From: Prorocentrum cordatum
Lineage: Eukaryota; Sar; Dinophyceae; Prorocentrales; Prorocentraceae
Assembly: GCA_963575745.1 (NCBI GenBank)
Contig: CAUYUJ010013958.1
Coordinates: 230,906 to 294,905 of the forward strand
DNA length: 64,000 nucleotides
Direction: 5' to 3'
The notes under the pieces are model-generated. The model worked only from the letters and a program-made list of their open reading frames with translations. It ran no database searches and was not told the DNA's origin. The position numbers and the translations under genes were made by a program. Shown here piece after piece: positions 10,717 through 21,895 of this stretch. Numbering within the stretch: the first letter of the stretch is position 1; the number at the start of each line of letters is the position of its first letter.

Positions 10717-10984
10717 GTCTCCCCCGACCGGTGCCCCTCAGACTTGCGGGAGGAGGCCGTGGCCGAGAGCCCGCGAGCGAGCACGCGTCTGGTGCGCGGC
10801 GGGCGCCCGCGGCCGAGCCCCCACTCCTTGGAACCGCTGCGCGGGCGTCGGGCCGGAGATCGGCGACAGGCTGGACCCCTCGGAGGCGCACATCGTCCCC
10901 ACGCGCCCCACAGTCTTCGTGCCCGGGAGACCAGCCACGTCTCGTGTTCCGCGCTCCTGGCTGGGGGGGAGGACAGGTTTTTAC

Positions 10985-11345
10985 CGATGTCCAGCACCAC
11001 GCGCACCATTGCCATCCGCGATCCTAGCGGTTGTCACGTCACGGTGGCGCACGTCGGCGACTGCACCGCCACCGAAGGCGCTCTGCCGCGCTCGCCAGAC
11101 GAGATGGCACACATCGAGGAGAACAGAGGACTCGCCGTCGCCGACAGCTGAGGGAGAGCACGGCTCTCTCGCGAAGGAGGCACGCTTCACCGAGATAAGC
11201 TTGTAATTGATATCGGGCTGAATTTCGACACATGGGAAGGCGTGCCTCACTTGCAAGCCTGATAATCTAGAGCACGTCGACACCAATGACGGCCCGACGC
11301 TGTTTCTCTGCAGCGACGGCCTGTGTGTACATACATGGAAACTCA
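10985..11345 (+). pseudogene. Possible PP2C-type phosphatase remnant
   Basis: The frame ending at 11151 reads TTRTIAIRD, then HVTVAHVGDCTA, then PDEMAHIEENRG. This resembles the PP2C order of a beta strand, the VANVGDS box and the DExxRIE segment. About 85 codons further, in another frame, TLFLCSDGL matches the PP2C SDGLWD metal-binding box, at the spacing expected for the family. Stops and a frame change lie between, so this is either a dead copy or exons split by an intron whose ends I cannot place. The diagnostic DGHGG box was not found upstream. Weak call from motif order only. Confidence 0.35.
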
Positions 11346-12726
11346 AGGTGCCTAGGACATCTGGAGTCCTCGCCTTTTTCAGCTTGACGGGGCGGCAAAG
11401 ATTGGATACAGGCCTGGCACTTCTTAGTCCGTGACAGGGGCTGCGAATATTGTAGCGACATCACGGGGGTGTTAGTGCTCCTGAGCACAGTCGCGGTATC
11501 AGCGTCCCAGGGAGAGAGACCAAGCAAAGGTCGATGATGCGGAGTCCGGAGGTGCCTACCGATGCGGTGTCGCCGTGGTCGTTGTCAAAAGTGGCGCCAT
11601 TCTGGTGCAAGTACCGTAACCGAGCAGACTGGGATTATCCTTATCGTTCCTCGGGTGTGTCGTCCACACATTATGCTCCTTCAGCGGCGGCCGCAGCTCG
11701 CACTGGTGCGTGGTCAGACAACGCAGGGGCTGACGCTGCCGATGCTAACATTGCCGCGACAAACAATGCGAAAGCCGACAGCAAGCGCGGGATATCCCAG
11801 GCAAGGACACCAGCAAGGGCAAGGCCCTTGCGGTGCGCGTGCAGATCCGTAAATATTTCTTCCACCGGCTTCTGTTCTCCCCCCTCCTTCTCATCCACGT
11901 CGGCAAACATAGCAGTTTGCCGCCTGCGAGGTTTATGGGCATCTCCACTACATCAAGTGACCCTCGCTGTCTACAGACCCTGCTCCCCAGGCCGTGCTTG
12001 CACAAATGGGTCTCTTCAGGGCTGGACCTAAACGGTGTTTTAGGCGATGTCGTAGGCCGTTTCCGTTTCGACTTCGTCTCGCGGTAAAGGCGGATTCGAG
12101 ACCAAAGCGAGGGAAAACGAAAACAAGACGAAAACGAAAAGCACCGTCTGGGTTCGGCCCTGGGTCCTCTGCCCGTCCTCCCAGGCATTGGCTGGGTCGT
12201 CTGGGTCTGGCTGCCGAACGGCACATTACCGCCTCCGGGCGGTTTTCGCCGCCGCCGCCACTTCCAGCCGGGGCCATGATTTTCTCCTCCTTCTCCTCCT
12301 CCTTCTTCTCCTCCTCGTCCTCCTCTTTCTCCTCCTCCTCCTGCTCCTTCTCCTGCTTCGCCGGGTGCCCGCCCGTGGCTGCTTCGTGCGCCAGTTGGGC
12401 GGCTCGGGTCTCTGTCCAGCGCCCGCCCGTGGCCGCCGCGTCGTGGCCCCGTCGCGTGCTTGTCTGGAGCTGCCGGCTGTTCGCGCAGTGCCCGCAGGCG
12501 GTCGCATCTTTCAGGAGGGAAGAAAACACACACAGACACAATTGAGTCGCCGATTCCCAGGAAAAGGCGGCAAAATATGGGAAGCGGGGGGGAAGGCAAA
12601 AATCCAGAAGATATAGGGGAGAATATGGGGAATCCTGCTATTTGTGTGTATTTATTTGTGTGTCCCAGGGCCCCTTCAATCTTGGCTGCCTCGAGCGCTG
12701 GCTGGCGGTTCTAGAAGCACACACAG
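11346..12726. other. No gene seen; one CT-rich microsatellite
   Basis: Apart from an imperfect CTC/TTC tract (12283-12355) no domain or ordered repeat is apparent. Frames crossing the tract are poly-Glu, poly-Arg or poly-Ser. Confidence 0.5.
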
Positions 12727-12939
12727 ATTGCACGACATAGTTTGCAACCCATACGTTGCACGACGTAAGTTGGAATATCTAGACTGGACGACATGGATAG
12801 ATCACCGATGTTAGACTCCATTGATCGCTCCGAGCAGCATGCACCAGATTGCTTGCTAGCATCAAACAAGATACACCACATATACTGCACCCCGCAGATG
12901 TCACCACACGGACTGCATCCCATATATTGCAACACACAT
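12727..12939. repeat. 14-bp minisatellite, locus 1
   Basis: Two runs of diverged 14-bp units with consensus near ACTGCACCACATAG. The first has five units at 12727-12796, the second about four at 12884-12939. The DNA between is less regular. The same unit forms an array at 33018-33132. Confidence 0.75.
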
Positions 12940-13329
12940 CGGACGCCGGCGGCGCATCACCAGCTGCTCCCTTGAAATGTGACGCACGTTTAGCGATGAG
13001 TTCCCTGTGGACTGATTTATGTTCGGGGCGTCCTGGGTGTTTGTCGATGGGTGTCCTGGGGGGCCTGGTTAGGGCACTGTGCGTGTGGTAGGGGGACAGG
13101 TTTGTTTGGAAGCCAGGGTCTTTGGTGTTCAGTCCTCAGGAGGTCAGTTGAGACTTTGCAGGCTTCTGGAAGCCCTGTCAATAGCACTTTCGGGGCTTCG
13201 GGCCTCTCGTTAGGCTTGTTCTGTTGTCCTGGGTGGCCATATGGCGTCATGCCGAGAGCCTTCAGGCGAATAGTCAGGTGAAAGGCTTTCAAGGCTCTTT
13301 CCCTTGCGCACGTTAGGTTTGCGTCGTGT
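12940..13329. other. No gene seen
   Basis: No domain, RNA gene or ordered repeat is visible on either strand. Confidence 0.5.
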
Positions 13330-13640
13330 CGCCATCTTGGGCCGCTGCTGACCCCTCATGGGGGCCTATTGGGCCGTCTTGGAGCGATCTCGGAGCCCTC
13401 CTGGGCTGTCTTGGAGTGCTCAGAACTCGAAACGACGAGAGCGCCAAAATCTTTCGAAATCCATCGAGATCGTTGATGTGGGCCTCTTGGGGCCCCCGCT
13501 GGGGGGAAATTGAAGCTTTGGGGGGCTACTGAGGCCGTCTTGAGGCCATCGTGGGCCGTCTTGGGACGCTCTTGGACAATCGCGGGCCCTCTTAGGCTAT
13601 CTGGGAGGCCTCTTGGGGCTCTCCTGGCTCGTGTTTGGGC
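13330..13640. repeat. TCTTGG-rich array with conserved core, copy 1
   Basis: Degenerate ~11-bp units around GGCCNTCTTGG flank a 60-bp core at about 13430-13490 that starts CGAAACGACGAGAGCGCC. The same plan recurs at 31606-32185 and 51945-52530. A coreless array is at 47180-47560. Confidence 0.7.
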
Positions 13641-14038
13641 CGTGTTTGGTCGTGTCGGGGCTGTCTGAGGCGGCCGGAGGTCTTTGCGCAAGGGGGGACA
13701 TGGAGGGACCGCCGGCAGAGTGGGGCCACCTCGGAGGGACTTCCAGGGATTGACAAGGCTCTGGCGAATGAGGCCAAGACTCTGACAGAGAGGTCTCGCA
13801 CGGCCCAGCCCGCAGGCGGGAGTGGTCGGATGTGAAGAGCGTCGCTCTCCTGCCGCTGGCCCCCCCTAAGGATTTGCATGGCCACATGGTTGGGAGGTTT
13901 GTTAGTGCTCTTGTCGATCGGTTGGCTGGCAACTCGGTTGGTTGATGTGTTGGCTAAATTCAGGCTTGGCAGCTGATTTGGGCTGTTTGTTGGTTGGCTG
14001 GTTGTGCGCGCTTGTAATACACACTGAGGGGTGGTGGT

Positions 14039-14130
14039 CTCGGGAGCGCTTCCAGTGTACTGTATGAGGGTTCGGACTTCGGGAGCGCGCACCTCGAATG
14101 AGCTATTTCCGAGGATTCGTGGCCTCGAGC
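14039..14130. repeat. Short run of the 41-bp repeat
   Basis: Two to three diverged units anchored on CTCGGGAGCGC or CTTCGGGAGCGC, about 40 bases apart. This is the same unit as the eight-copy array at 22262-22620. Confidence 0.6.
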
Positions 14131-14308
14131 CCTGAACCGAGCTCTCAGAAAACGACGGGGGTCTGAAAAGCCCCCCCCAAACACGCGTCCCGAAACAGAC
14201 CATGGCAGCTGTTCTGCTCTGGAGGGGGGTCTTGTTGGAAGCCTCCGTGGGGTGGGTTCGTGGATTGTTTCCTAGGGCTGGTGGCCTCGGGGACACAAGA
14301 AAACGGAA

Positions 14309-14350
14309 CATCATCATCATCATCATCATCATAATCATAATCATCAGCAA

Positions 14351-14423
<73 letters not shown>

Positions 14424-14522
14424 GCCATCGTCATCGTCATCGTCATCGTCATCATCATCATCAGCATCAGCATCAGCATCATCATCATCATCATCATCAG
14501 CATCATCATCATCATCACAATA
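14309..14522. repeat. ATC/CAT microsatellite
   Basis: A nearly continuous CAT tract of about 210 bp with CGT, ATA and AGC interruptions. It ends about 20 bases before the SL relic. Confidence 0.95.
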
Positions 14523-14544
14523 TTCATCTTCATCAGCAGCATAA

Positions 14545-14566
14545 TCCCTAGCCGTTTTGGCTCAAG
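14545..14566 (+). other. Spliced-leader relic upstream of retroelement ORF1
   Basis: This 22-base stretch matches the conserved dinoflagellate spliced leader at 20 of 22 positions, reading CCCTAGCC, then G, then TTTTGGCTCAAG. The differences are G to C at the fourth base and A to G at the tenth. It is not followed by GT, so it is not an SL RNA gene. It lies 99 bases before the ATG of the non-LTR ORF1 in the same orientation. In dinoflagellates an SL copy in genomic DNA indicates reverse transcription of a trans-spliced mRNA (established for retrogenes). Confidence 0.75.
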
Positions 14567-14665
14567 GCTCAGGTTCGACACGCGCGTCGGGTTACACACG
14601 CGTCTGATTACACAGGATTTGTTTCGCGAGCCACAGCACTTTGTTCGCGGCGTTTTTTTTTTCCG

Positions 14666-15651
14666 ATGGCACCCATGGACCAGAAGATGGGCAGACTACT
14701 AGCCAGCATAGGCGAAGTGCTGACCAAGGTCAGCAATCACGATTAAACGACGGTGCAGGTCACAACCGGCATGGCCTCCTTCTTCAAGGAGGACGTGAAC
14801 CAGAACCTGAAGCGGCATAATGACCAGTTCGAGCAGATCCAGATCCATATCCAGAATGCCGCCATGAAGTCGATGCGCGACAGCGACGACGACGCCGGGG
14901 TGACCGACCGCAATATGTCCATCGGCCTTCTCGAAGCACAACTGGCGAATCGTTTCTCCAAGATGGAGGAGTCCATCGCCGAGCTGAAGACTACAGTGGC
15001 TTCAATGTCACCAGCGCCCTCGGTCAGTTCGAGCCGATCCGCTGGATGGGGACCTTATCAACCGCCCGACCAGGAGAGGAACGCAGGAGCTGATCGCCGC
15101 AAGCCGTGGGCGCGGGGCCCCCCGTCAAGCTCATGGCCCCCGCTGTCGACAGGCACTTCGAGCACGTGAAGCAGCTGATGTCTCCTATCCACCGCGATCG
15201 GTGCCAGGCCATCACCAAGAGTTGTCAGCACGCGTACGTTATCCAGTTCGAGGACGCCGATAATGCCCTTCTGCCGTTTCGGACCATGACGCTCGAGTGG
15301 GGCGACGGCAGCGGCCTCAGGCACTGGCTACGCGTTGGTACCGACGAGACCATCGACGTCCGCCAGACGGGATGGGTTCTAGGCCAGGTCTGGCAGCACG
15401 TGCGACACATCATGACTGAGGCCCAGACATGGTCCGCCCAGACCGACTACGCTGCAAAAAACAAGTACCTGGGCCTCTGCTTCCTAGTCAACGGCGACTT
15501 GATGGACGAGCTCGCGGACCTCAAGAATGCGATGGAAGGCGAGGCCCCGACAGTCGAGCCCAAACGCGCGAACCTCAGGAAATGCGGCTTCACCAACGCC
15601 CAGATCGACCACCTGCCCGAGCTCGCCACGTCGGCCCCACACCGAGAATAG
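14666..15651 (+). pseudogene. Non-LTR retrotransposon ORF1-like remnant
   Basis: The frame opens at ATG 14666 (MAPMDQKMGRLLASIGEVL), meets an in-frame TAA at 14744-14746, continues in the same frame with a coiled-coil-like segment (ASFFKEDVNQNLKRHNDQFE), and changes frame near 15110 into a second half ending at 15651 (FRTMTLEWGDGSGL, DLMDELADLKNAMEG). Coiled coil followed by a basic globular region is typical of retroelement ORF1 proteins. The start is favoured because it is the first ATG after the SL relic. The stop and the frameshift show decay. An EEP domain, RT and RNase H follow in order on the same strand. Confidence 0.6.
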
Positions 15652-15985
15652 GACGCTGTTGGGCCAGGACATGAGCGCAGTCGCCACGCAGAAGCCGATG
15701 ACAACGACGAGTGCGATGCTGAATTGCATCGGACCCTTCTTCACGTGCAAGAGGATGGTGTTTCGCGTGTCTCTACCTCAACCCCCTCGGCTACCAAAAA
15801 TGCCCGTGCTATTGTTGATCCATACCTTCCACCTGCAGTCTCTGGGAGAAGTGACGCTGCTCGGGAGGGCAGCCTCATCCAGTTGCGATCGATCGCGCGT
15901 TGGGTCTCGCCACGCGGGTCTTTCGCGCGCGTTAATTTGTTCGACAGCGTCTACGGCGACACGCGCAGACAACAACAGAAACACA
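15652..15985 (+). other. Linker between ORF1 and the endonuclease
   Basis: No motif is recognised. A frame starting at 15724 runs through into the endonuclease segment, so this may be the N-terminal part of ORF2. Confidence 0.4.
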
Positions 15986-16385
15986 AAAAAACCTCCAGGC
16001 GTCTCATAAACATATGTCAGATAATACTAATGCAGGAAGCCCACGGGACAGAAACATTTCCTCTTACGTTGGATCGCGATGCGCCAAACTATTCTCACCC
16101 CGGCTCGTTCTGCTCCCCCTCTGCCGCTGGAGGTGCCACAATCTCGGTGCCACCTCGTGCCTGTCCTGATTCCGCGCTGCGCAGCCGCTCGAGGTTGTGG
16201 CGGGCCGCTGCATGCCGCGCACACTGTTTGGCAGTCAGGGTACTCTTCAGCTTACGAATATACATGTGAACCCCGTGCTGACCGACGCTGAGAATGATTG
16301 CGCGATCCGATCCGTCGTTGTTTGCGCCTTGCTACATGACCAGGCCCCCGCGATCACGGGCGGCGATTTCAAGTCTCTGGAGGAG
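15986..16385 (+). pseudogene. EEP endonuclease remnant of the non-LTR element
   Basis: In the frame 15724-16269, IILMQEAHGTETF carries the QE box that supplies the catalytic Glu of APE-type endonucleases, followed by AGGATISVPP. The match then moves to the frame starting at 16197: LTNIHVNPVLTDAENDC and, 25 residues on, AITGGDFK, where the family has GGDFN. The order and spacing fit an APE endonuclease of about 230 residues whose last third is lost into a GA-rich microsatellite. The Asn to Lys change in the GDxN box and the frameshift make it inactive. Confidence 0.65.
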
Positions 16386-16429
16386 GGGGAGGTCCGGGCG
16401 CGCGCGGACGGCGGGGGGCCCACGGTCGA

Positions 16430-16472
16430 GAGAGAGGGAGACAGAGAGAGAGGGAGACAGAGAGGGAGAGGG

Positions 16473-16517
<45 letters not shown>

Positions 16518-16592
16518 AAAAATAAAAGAAAAAATAACAAGAAAAAAAAACACACACACACAAGAGAGAGAGAGAGAAACAAAAAGAGATAG
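16430..16592. repeat. GA-rich microsatellite
   Basis: GAGAGA and related purine runs with A-rich stretches and a short CA tract. It interrupts the retroelement between the endonuclease and RT regions. Confidence 0.95.
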
Positions 16593-17497
16593 ACAACGCT
16601 CAGGAAGCCCACCCGCTACGTCGGAACACATGCCTAGATCGCCCAGCCCGAGCCGACGCTCCGATCTTGGAGGTGGGGCGATGGTGCACTTAGTCTTGGA
16701 AGGTTGGATCGGTTTCATCTGTCCGCCGCTACTGCAGACGCTGTAGATGCAGCCCCTCGCAGTGGAGTCATAGGTCTGGCGTGCGATGTCTCCTTACCTA
16801 GCGACCGCATGCCTGTCTGGTTGCAGTTCACGCCCGGCGACCGCGATGCTCCGTCGACCCCCTCTTGAATGGTCGAGCGCCCCGACTTCGCCCGCGAAAT
16901 CGACGCGGCTTTGGATTGCGACGCCCTTCCCGCTGACCCCTATGCTGCTCGCCGTCAAAGATGCGACGCTCGTCGCCGAGGATGCGTCGATGTCAAGCGC
17001 GCTCTTTCATGGGCCAAAAATCGGATGCTCAGAAACACATTGCATATATGGAACTGGTTCACGGTATTCGGGATGGCAAGCCTTGGGAAGTCTCTGGATG
17101 CATTCGAGCTCTACCTCAGCTCGGCCTTCGCGCTGATCTAGATGGCCGCAGTCTCAGAGACGCTCCAATTTTCATCGCGACCTGGCTGCTCTCCAGCACG
17201 CGCTGCTCCAGCGCGAGCTGCGCGGCCGAGCGGCTGGAGGTGGCGCCGCGGGCGACGATCGCGCCCGAAGGTTGCGCCAGCTTCTCAAGCAGTGGTCTCC
17301 GGGAGGACGAGGATTCTTTAAACGTCGGCCCCTGATCCCGCCGGCTACGTTCCTCCCGATATGGACGACGGCGCGAAAAACCTGGCTGCCCACTGGGGCG
17401 GGGCTCACAGGGGCAGGGTTCGCGCGGAAGGATACCGCCACCAGAAGCTGCCGTTGCGCGGCATAGTTCAGTTCAGACCGTTGCGCCAGGTATCGAA
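16593..17497 (+). other. Linker between endonuclease and RT
   Basis: Worn coding DNA of the same element. The segment VPPDMDDGAKNLAAHWGG near 17353-17405 resembles the region that usually precedes the RT in these elements. No complete domain. Confidence 0.4.
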
Positions 17498-19090
17498 TTG
17501 ATGTTCGACTTCCATAGTTTTTTAGGCAAGCTCTCTGGTCGCCGAGGCTCCGCGACGGGGCCCGACGGCGTCCCGCGCAGCGCTTGGCGGCGCGCGAGCG
17601 AGCGCATTCACGTCGCCCTATACCAAGAATGCCCAGCTATTCTGGACAAGCTTATCTTCGGACCCCGGCACGAGAGGTTCAACGCGTCCCTCGCCGCGTT
17701 CCTCCCAAGGCCATTGCTCCCGCCGAGCCCTGCCGAAGTCTCCAGGGAAGCCTCGCAGGTTCGTCCACTTGCCCTCAGCAGGGCCGAAAACGAAATTGTC
17801 TCGTTGGCCGATGCCAGTATAGTGTTCTGCCTGCGCATGCATGTTATGTTCGAAAAGGCCCATGCTCGACAACATATTATGTCTCGAGGCCGACATTCTG
17901 GAGCACGCATGCTGCCGCGGCGAGCCGAATGCGGGCGTGCTGCTCCTCGATTTCCGCGCCGCGCTCCCGTCGCTGAGGCACGACTGGATCTTAGACTTGC
18001 TAGACTTGACGAACCTGCTCACATTTCTCGTGAATGCGATTCGGTTCATGCACGCTATCATCAAAACCAATATTGCGTTATGTAGGAAGGTGTTTGAAGA
18101 GTGTGACATTACCCAGGGAATCAAACAGGGGCGCCCCATGTCAGGTGCTCTCTTTGCGCTATGGCTGGATCCGCTGCTTTGAGCATTGCATCGGTAGCTC
18201 ACGCCCAGTCAAGTCACCTCGAGAGTGTTCGCGGACGATATCCAGATCACTGCTATTAATTTCTAGCTCGCCGCACCCGTTGTCTTGCGCGCGGTCATCC
18301 GTGCCGGCGAATGCATGGGTCTCCAACTGAACCTGGCAAAATGTTTGATCGTGCACATGAGTGAGATGTTCGACGACGCATTCGATGCCAGAATACCAAA
18401 CGCCCCATGGATCCGCTACGCTCGCTGCGAGAAGACCGGCGCCACTGACACCACTCTCAAGTGGAACGTGGTTGCGGAGGAGGTATTCAGAGCTTGTGCG
18501 CAGAAGTGGGTCATGAAATATATGGGTTTCCGAGCTTCAGGCCGCCGCTACACCCACAGCTCTTGGGTGGACAAGTGGCTGCTCTACGCCTCCTCCCTCA
18601 GCATGCTTAAGGCGATGGTGACTGACCTGACCCAGGAGATGTTGATGCGAGGCTTGCACTGGAAAGCGCAGAGCCTGGAATGGATGTCGTCCTCGCACGT
18701 CGGGCCGACGCCCCAGTGGACAGTAGAAATCCCGATACCTGCTGACTTTGTCATTGCACCTCCACCGAGCTGCGTGCAGACCATCACCGACCCGCACTAC
18801 TTCGCCCAATGGAGACCACCCACGCGGCTGGCGAAGCTTGATGTGCCCCGGACGCGCCACATGGCACTCTTGGGCTCGATGGTGGCGGACGATGGTAGCA
18901 GCTTGCCGGCCCTGGAACACCCACTCCATATTGCAGTAAAACATTTCTGGGCGGACAAGGCCTTGAGATCGAATGCCCTACCTGTTAGGGAACGCTTGCG
19001 AAGATATGCCGAATCGATTCCCTCCTCGCTGTGTTACGGCGCGGAGTGTTGGGAATTGAACAAAACCTTGGTGCAACGAGCACGCCATGC
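17498..19090 (+). pseudogene. Reverse transcriptase of the second non-LTR element
   Basis: Frame 17498-18085 carries the fingers motifs ATGPDGVPRSAWR and QVRPLALSRAENEIV. The match shifts near 17880 to a frame with GVLLLDFRAALPSL (box A Asp), then DITQGIKQGRPMSGALFAL (box B), ending at a stop at 18180. It shifts again to VFADDIQIT at about 18220-18246 (box C, FADD), followed by a stop in NF*LA. The frame 18285-19322 supplies the thumb: GLQLNLAKCLIVH, then KWVMKYMGF and YTHSSWVDKWLLYASSL. Catalytic aspartates are still visible but at least three breaks kill the frame. This is a different family from the element at 806-2250 (FADD rather than IDD, different thumb). Confidence 0.8.
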
Positions 19091-20217
19091 GGAAGGAGGT
19101 TTTTTTGAAGAAAATCGCGAGGGTACGGAAGCGACCACGAGAGAGCTGCCATGCTTACCTCAAGCGCTCAACACGCACTGCAAGGAGACTATGCACCTCT
19201 TTGGGGCACCGCCTGGTGGAAGAACAGCTTCTCATGCGTGTGCACCGTCTTGCTGGGCATCTTCGCTTACATGGGGATTCCCACGAACAATGGGTCACTT
19301 ATGGGATGAATCACCTCTCTGAGGCAGGCTGGCGGGTGAGGTGCGGGGTGAGCCGAGCCCTGCAAAGCCACGGCAAATGGGTTACCGACCGCACGGAGAA
19401 TCGCTGGCAGCACAGAACAGGGTGGAAGCACCAGACTACCTGGGAGGACTGCTTCATCGATTGGAAAAGTACGTCTTGGCGTGACCTCCTCAATGACTCA
19501 TGGGACCAGACTCGGGACGATTTCGTCTACGCGACGCTCCAACGATGGGATATGAAAGGGCGATCTTTGCAGAGGGATCGTCAAAAACGTGCACGGGCAG
19601 TGAGCGCAACAGCCGTTACGACACAACCGCGAGCTTACGTAGAAGAGCCCATCAAGTGGCGCGAGGAGACCTGGGTGCCAGCGCGGGCCCTGCTTGACCT
19701 CCGGGGCGACAACTACACAGTGATATCTTGGCTTGCCGGCCTCTCGCGAGCCACATCCCATGGCTATGCGAGGAGGTTGGCGTCCCTCCAGGACCGACTT
19801 CACCACGAGTGGGCTGCGGCACTCTTCTTGTCAGCTGAGCCAGGGGCCACCTGGCGACGCACATCTTCCGGGAGGGCAACAAACTCGCCGACGCCGAGGC
19901 CACCCGAGCACACAAGGCGCCATCATTTTAAACAGCAACTGTCATGTCTCTGGACAACACCGACACCATGGAAACTGCAAGGGTTGTTCGACGGCGGCAG
20001 CCGCAATGGGCACTACGGCTGCGGCTATGTCTTGCGTTGCTGGCGTGACGACCTCGCCGTGCCGGACTGGGCGGTACTAGCCAGAGGCAGTTATTATATA
20101 GGACGCAATACGACGGTGACGAATGCTGAACTCACGGGCTGCGAAAAGCTGGTCAACCTCATTTGCAAAGTACTCCGATGTAACTCTGAGCTGGAGCTCG
20201 CCCACTTGACGATGTGA
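19087..20217 (+). pseudogene. C-terminal region and RNase H of the second non-LTR element
   Basis: A 376-codon frame that overlaps the end of the RT frame after a further shift near 19090. The N-terminal half is basic and Trp-rich, typical of the connection region. Near the C-terminus, LQGLFDGGSRNG, CGYVLRCW and TVTNAELTGCEKL give the RNase H order: first Asp in FDGG, then the Glu of NAEL. The frame stops at 20217 before the third Asp and final His boxes, so RNase H is truncated or continues in another frame. Good support for retroelement origin. Confidence 0.75.
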
Positions 20218-20314
20218 CCCCGGCGGCCTTGTGCGGGCTCCGTGCAGCCGGCGGGTGAGATTCAAGAGGATCCCAGATGACTTTCATGATTCATGATACA
20301 ATGGCTGCAAATCA

Positions 20315-20316
<2 letters not shown>

Positions 20317-20375
<59 letters not shown>

Positions 20376-20390
20376 TCATCATTATCATCA
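20317..20390. repeat. ATC and CAG microsatellite
   Basis: An ATC tract with an internal CAG run, about 75 bp, immediately downstream of the second non-LTR element. Confidence 0.95.
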
Positions 20391-20690
20391 TCATGTGCGA
20401 GGGGGTGCGGCCTCGGGAGCGCGAGCATGGCGTCGTTCCGAGATTTTGATTTGGGAAAGAGCGCGTTCTGTGGTCGCTTGGAGGGGGGGGGGGTTGGAAC
20501 CGGATCTCCCCCCCCCTCTCGTGACGGAGGGGGGGGGTTCAAACCCCCCCCCGCCCTGTTTCCCCTCTTCTCGGGCCAGCGCTGCGCTTGGGTCCGGCTG
20601 CTGGCGACGGTGGCGGGGACGACGATTTCCATTTCTTGGCCGGCGCCGGCGCCTGCGGCGTCCGGCGCCGGTGGCGGGGACCGTCGACGA
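20391..20690. other. GC-rich spacer with poly-G and poly-C tracts
   Basis: Runs of seven to ten G or C alternate, with GGTTGGAACC and GGTTCAAACC motifs also seen at 21965-22220. One CCTCGGGAGCGCGAG unit of the 41-bp family lies near 20412. No gene seen. Confidence 0.5.
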
Positions 20691-21895
20691 GGACGACGGT
20701 GGTGGCGGTGGTGGTGGTTGTGGTGGTGGTGGTGTGGTGGTTTGTTGTGGTGGTGGTGGTTGTGGCGGTGGGTGGTGGTGGTGGTGGTGTGGTGGTTTGG
20801 TGGTGGTGCGGTGGTGGTTCGTGGTGGTTGTGGTGGTGGTGGGTTGCGGTTGGTTGTGGTGGTGGCGTGGTGGTTTCTTGTTGTGGTGGTGGTTGTGGCG
20901 GTGGGTGGTGGTGGTGGTGGGTGTTTGGTGGTGGTGCGGTGGTGGGTTGCGGTTGGTTGTGGTGGTGGTGTGGTGGTTTGTTGTGGTGGTGTGGTGGTTT
21001 GTTGTGGTGGTGGTGGTTGTGGCGGTGGGTGGTGGTGGTGGTGGTGGTGGTGGTTGTGGTTTGGTGTGGTGGTGGGTTTGTGGTGGTGGTGGTGGTGGTG
21101 TGGTGGTGGTTTGGTGGTAGTGTGGGGGTGGTTTGTGGTGGTGGTGGTGGTGGTTAGGTGGTGGTGGCGGTGGTGGTGGTGTGGTGGTGGTTTGTGGTGG
21201 TGGTGGTTGTGGCGGTGGGTGGTGGTGGTGGTGGTGGTGGTGGTTGTGGTTTGGTGGTGGTGTGGTGGTGGTTTGTGGTGGTGGTGGTGGTGGTGGTGGT
21301 GTGTTGTGGTTGTAGTTTGGTGGTGGTGTGGTGGTGGTTTGTGGTGGTGGTGGTGGGTTAGGTGGTGGTGGCGGTGGTGGTGGTGTGGTGGTGGTTTGTG
21401 GTGGTGGTGGCGGTGGGTTGTGCTGCTTGTAGTGGTGGTGGTTGTGGCGGTGGTGGTGGTGGTGTGGTAGATTGTGGTGGTGGTGGCGGTAGTGGTGGTT
21501 GGGTTTTTTTTTGTGGTGGTGGTGGTGGTGATGGTGAGTTGTGGTGGTGGTGGTGGTTTGTGGTGGTTTGTGGTGGTGGTCGTGGTGGGTTGTGGTGGTG
21601 GCGGTGGTGGTGGTGTGGTGGTTTGTGGTGGTGGCGGTGGGTCGTGCTGCTGGTAGTGGTGGTGGTTGTGGCGGTGGTGGTGGTGGTGTGGTAGATTGTG
21701 GTGGTGGTGGTGGTAGTGGTGGTGGGTTTTCGTGGTTGTGGTAGTGGCGATGGTGAGTTGCGGTGGTGGTGGTGATGTTGGTGGTGGCTGTGGTGGTGGT
21801 GGTGGTTATGTGGTGTTGTTGTTGGTGGTGGTGGTCGTGGTGGGTTGAGGCGGTGGTGGTGGTGGTAGTGGTGGTGGTGGTGGTGGTAGTCGTCG
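20690..21895. repeat. 1.2-kb GTG/GGT microsatellite complex
   Basis: More than a kilobase of imperfect GTG repeats with GTT, GCG and TTT interruptions forming higher-order blocks, for example a GGTGGTTTGTGGTGG block repeated many times. The G-rich strand is + throughout. All reading frames through it encode only Val/Trp/Gly or His/Thr/Pro and are not genes. Confidence 0.95.
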
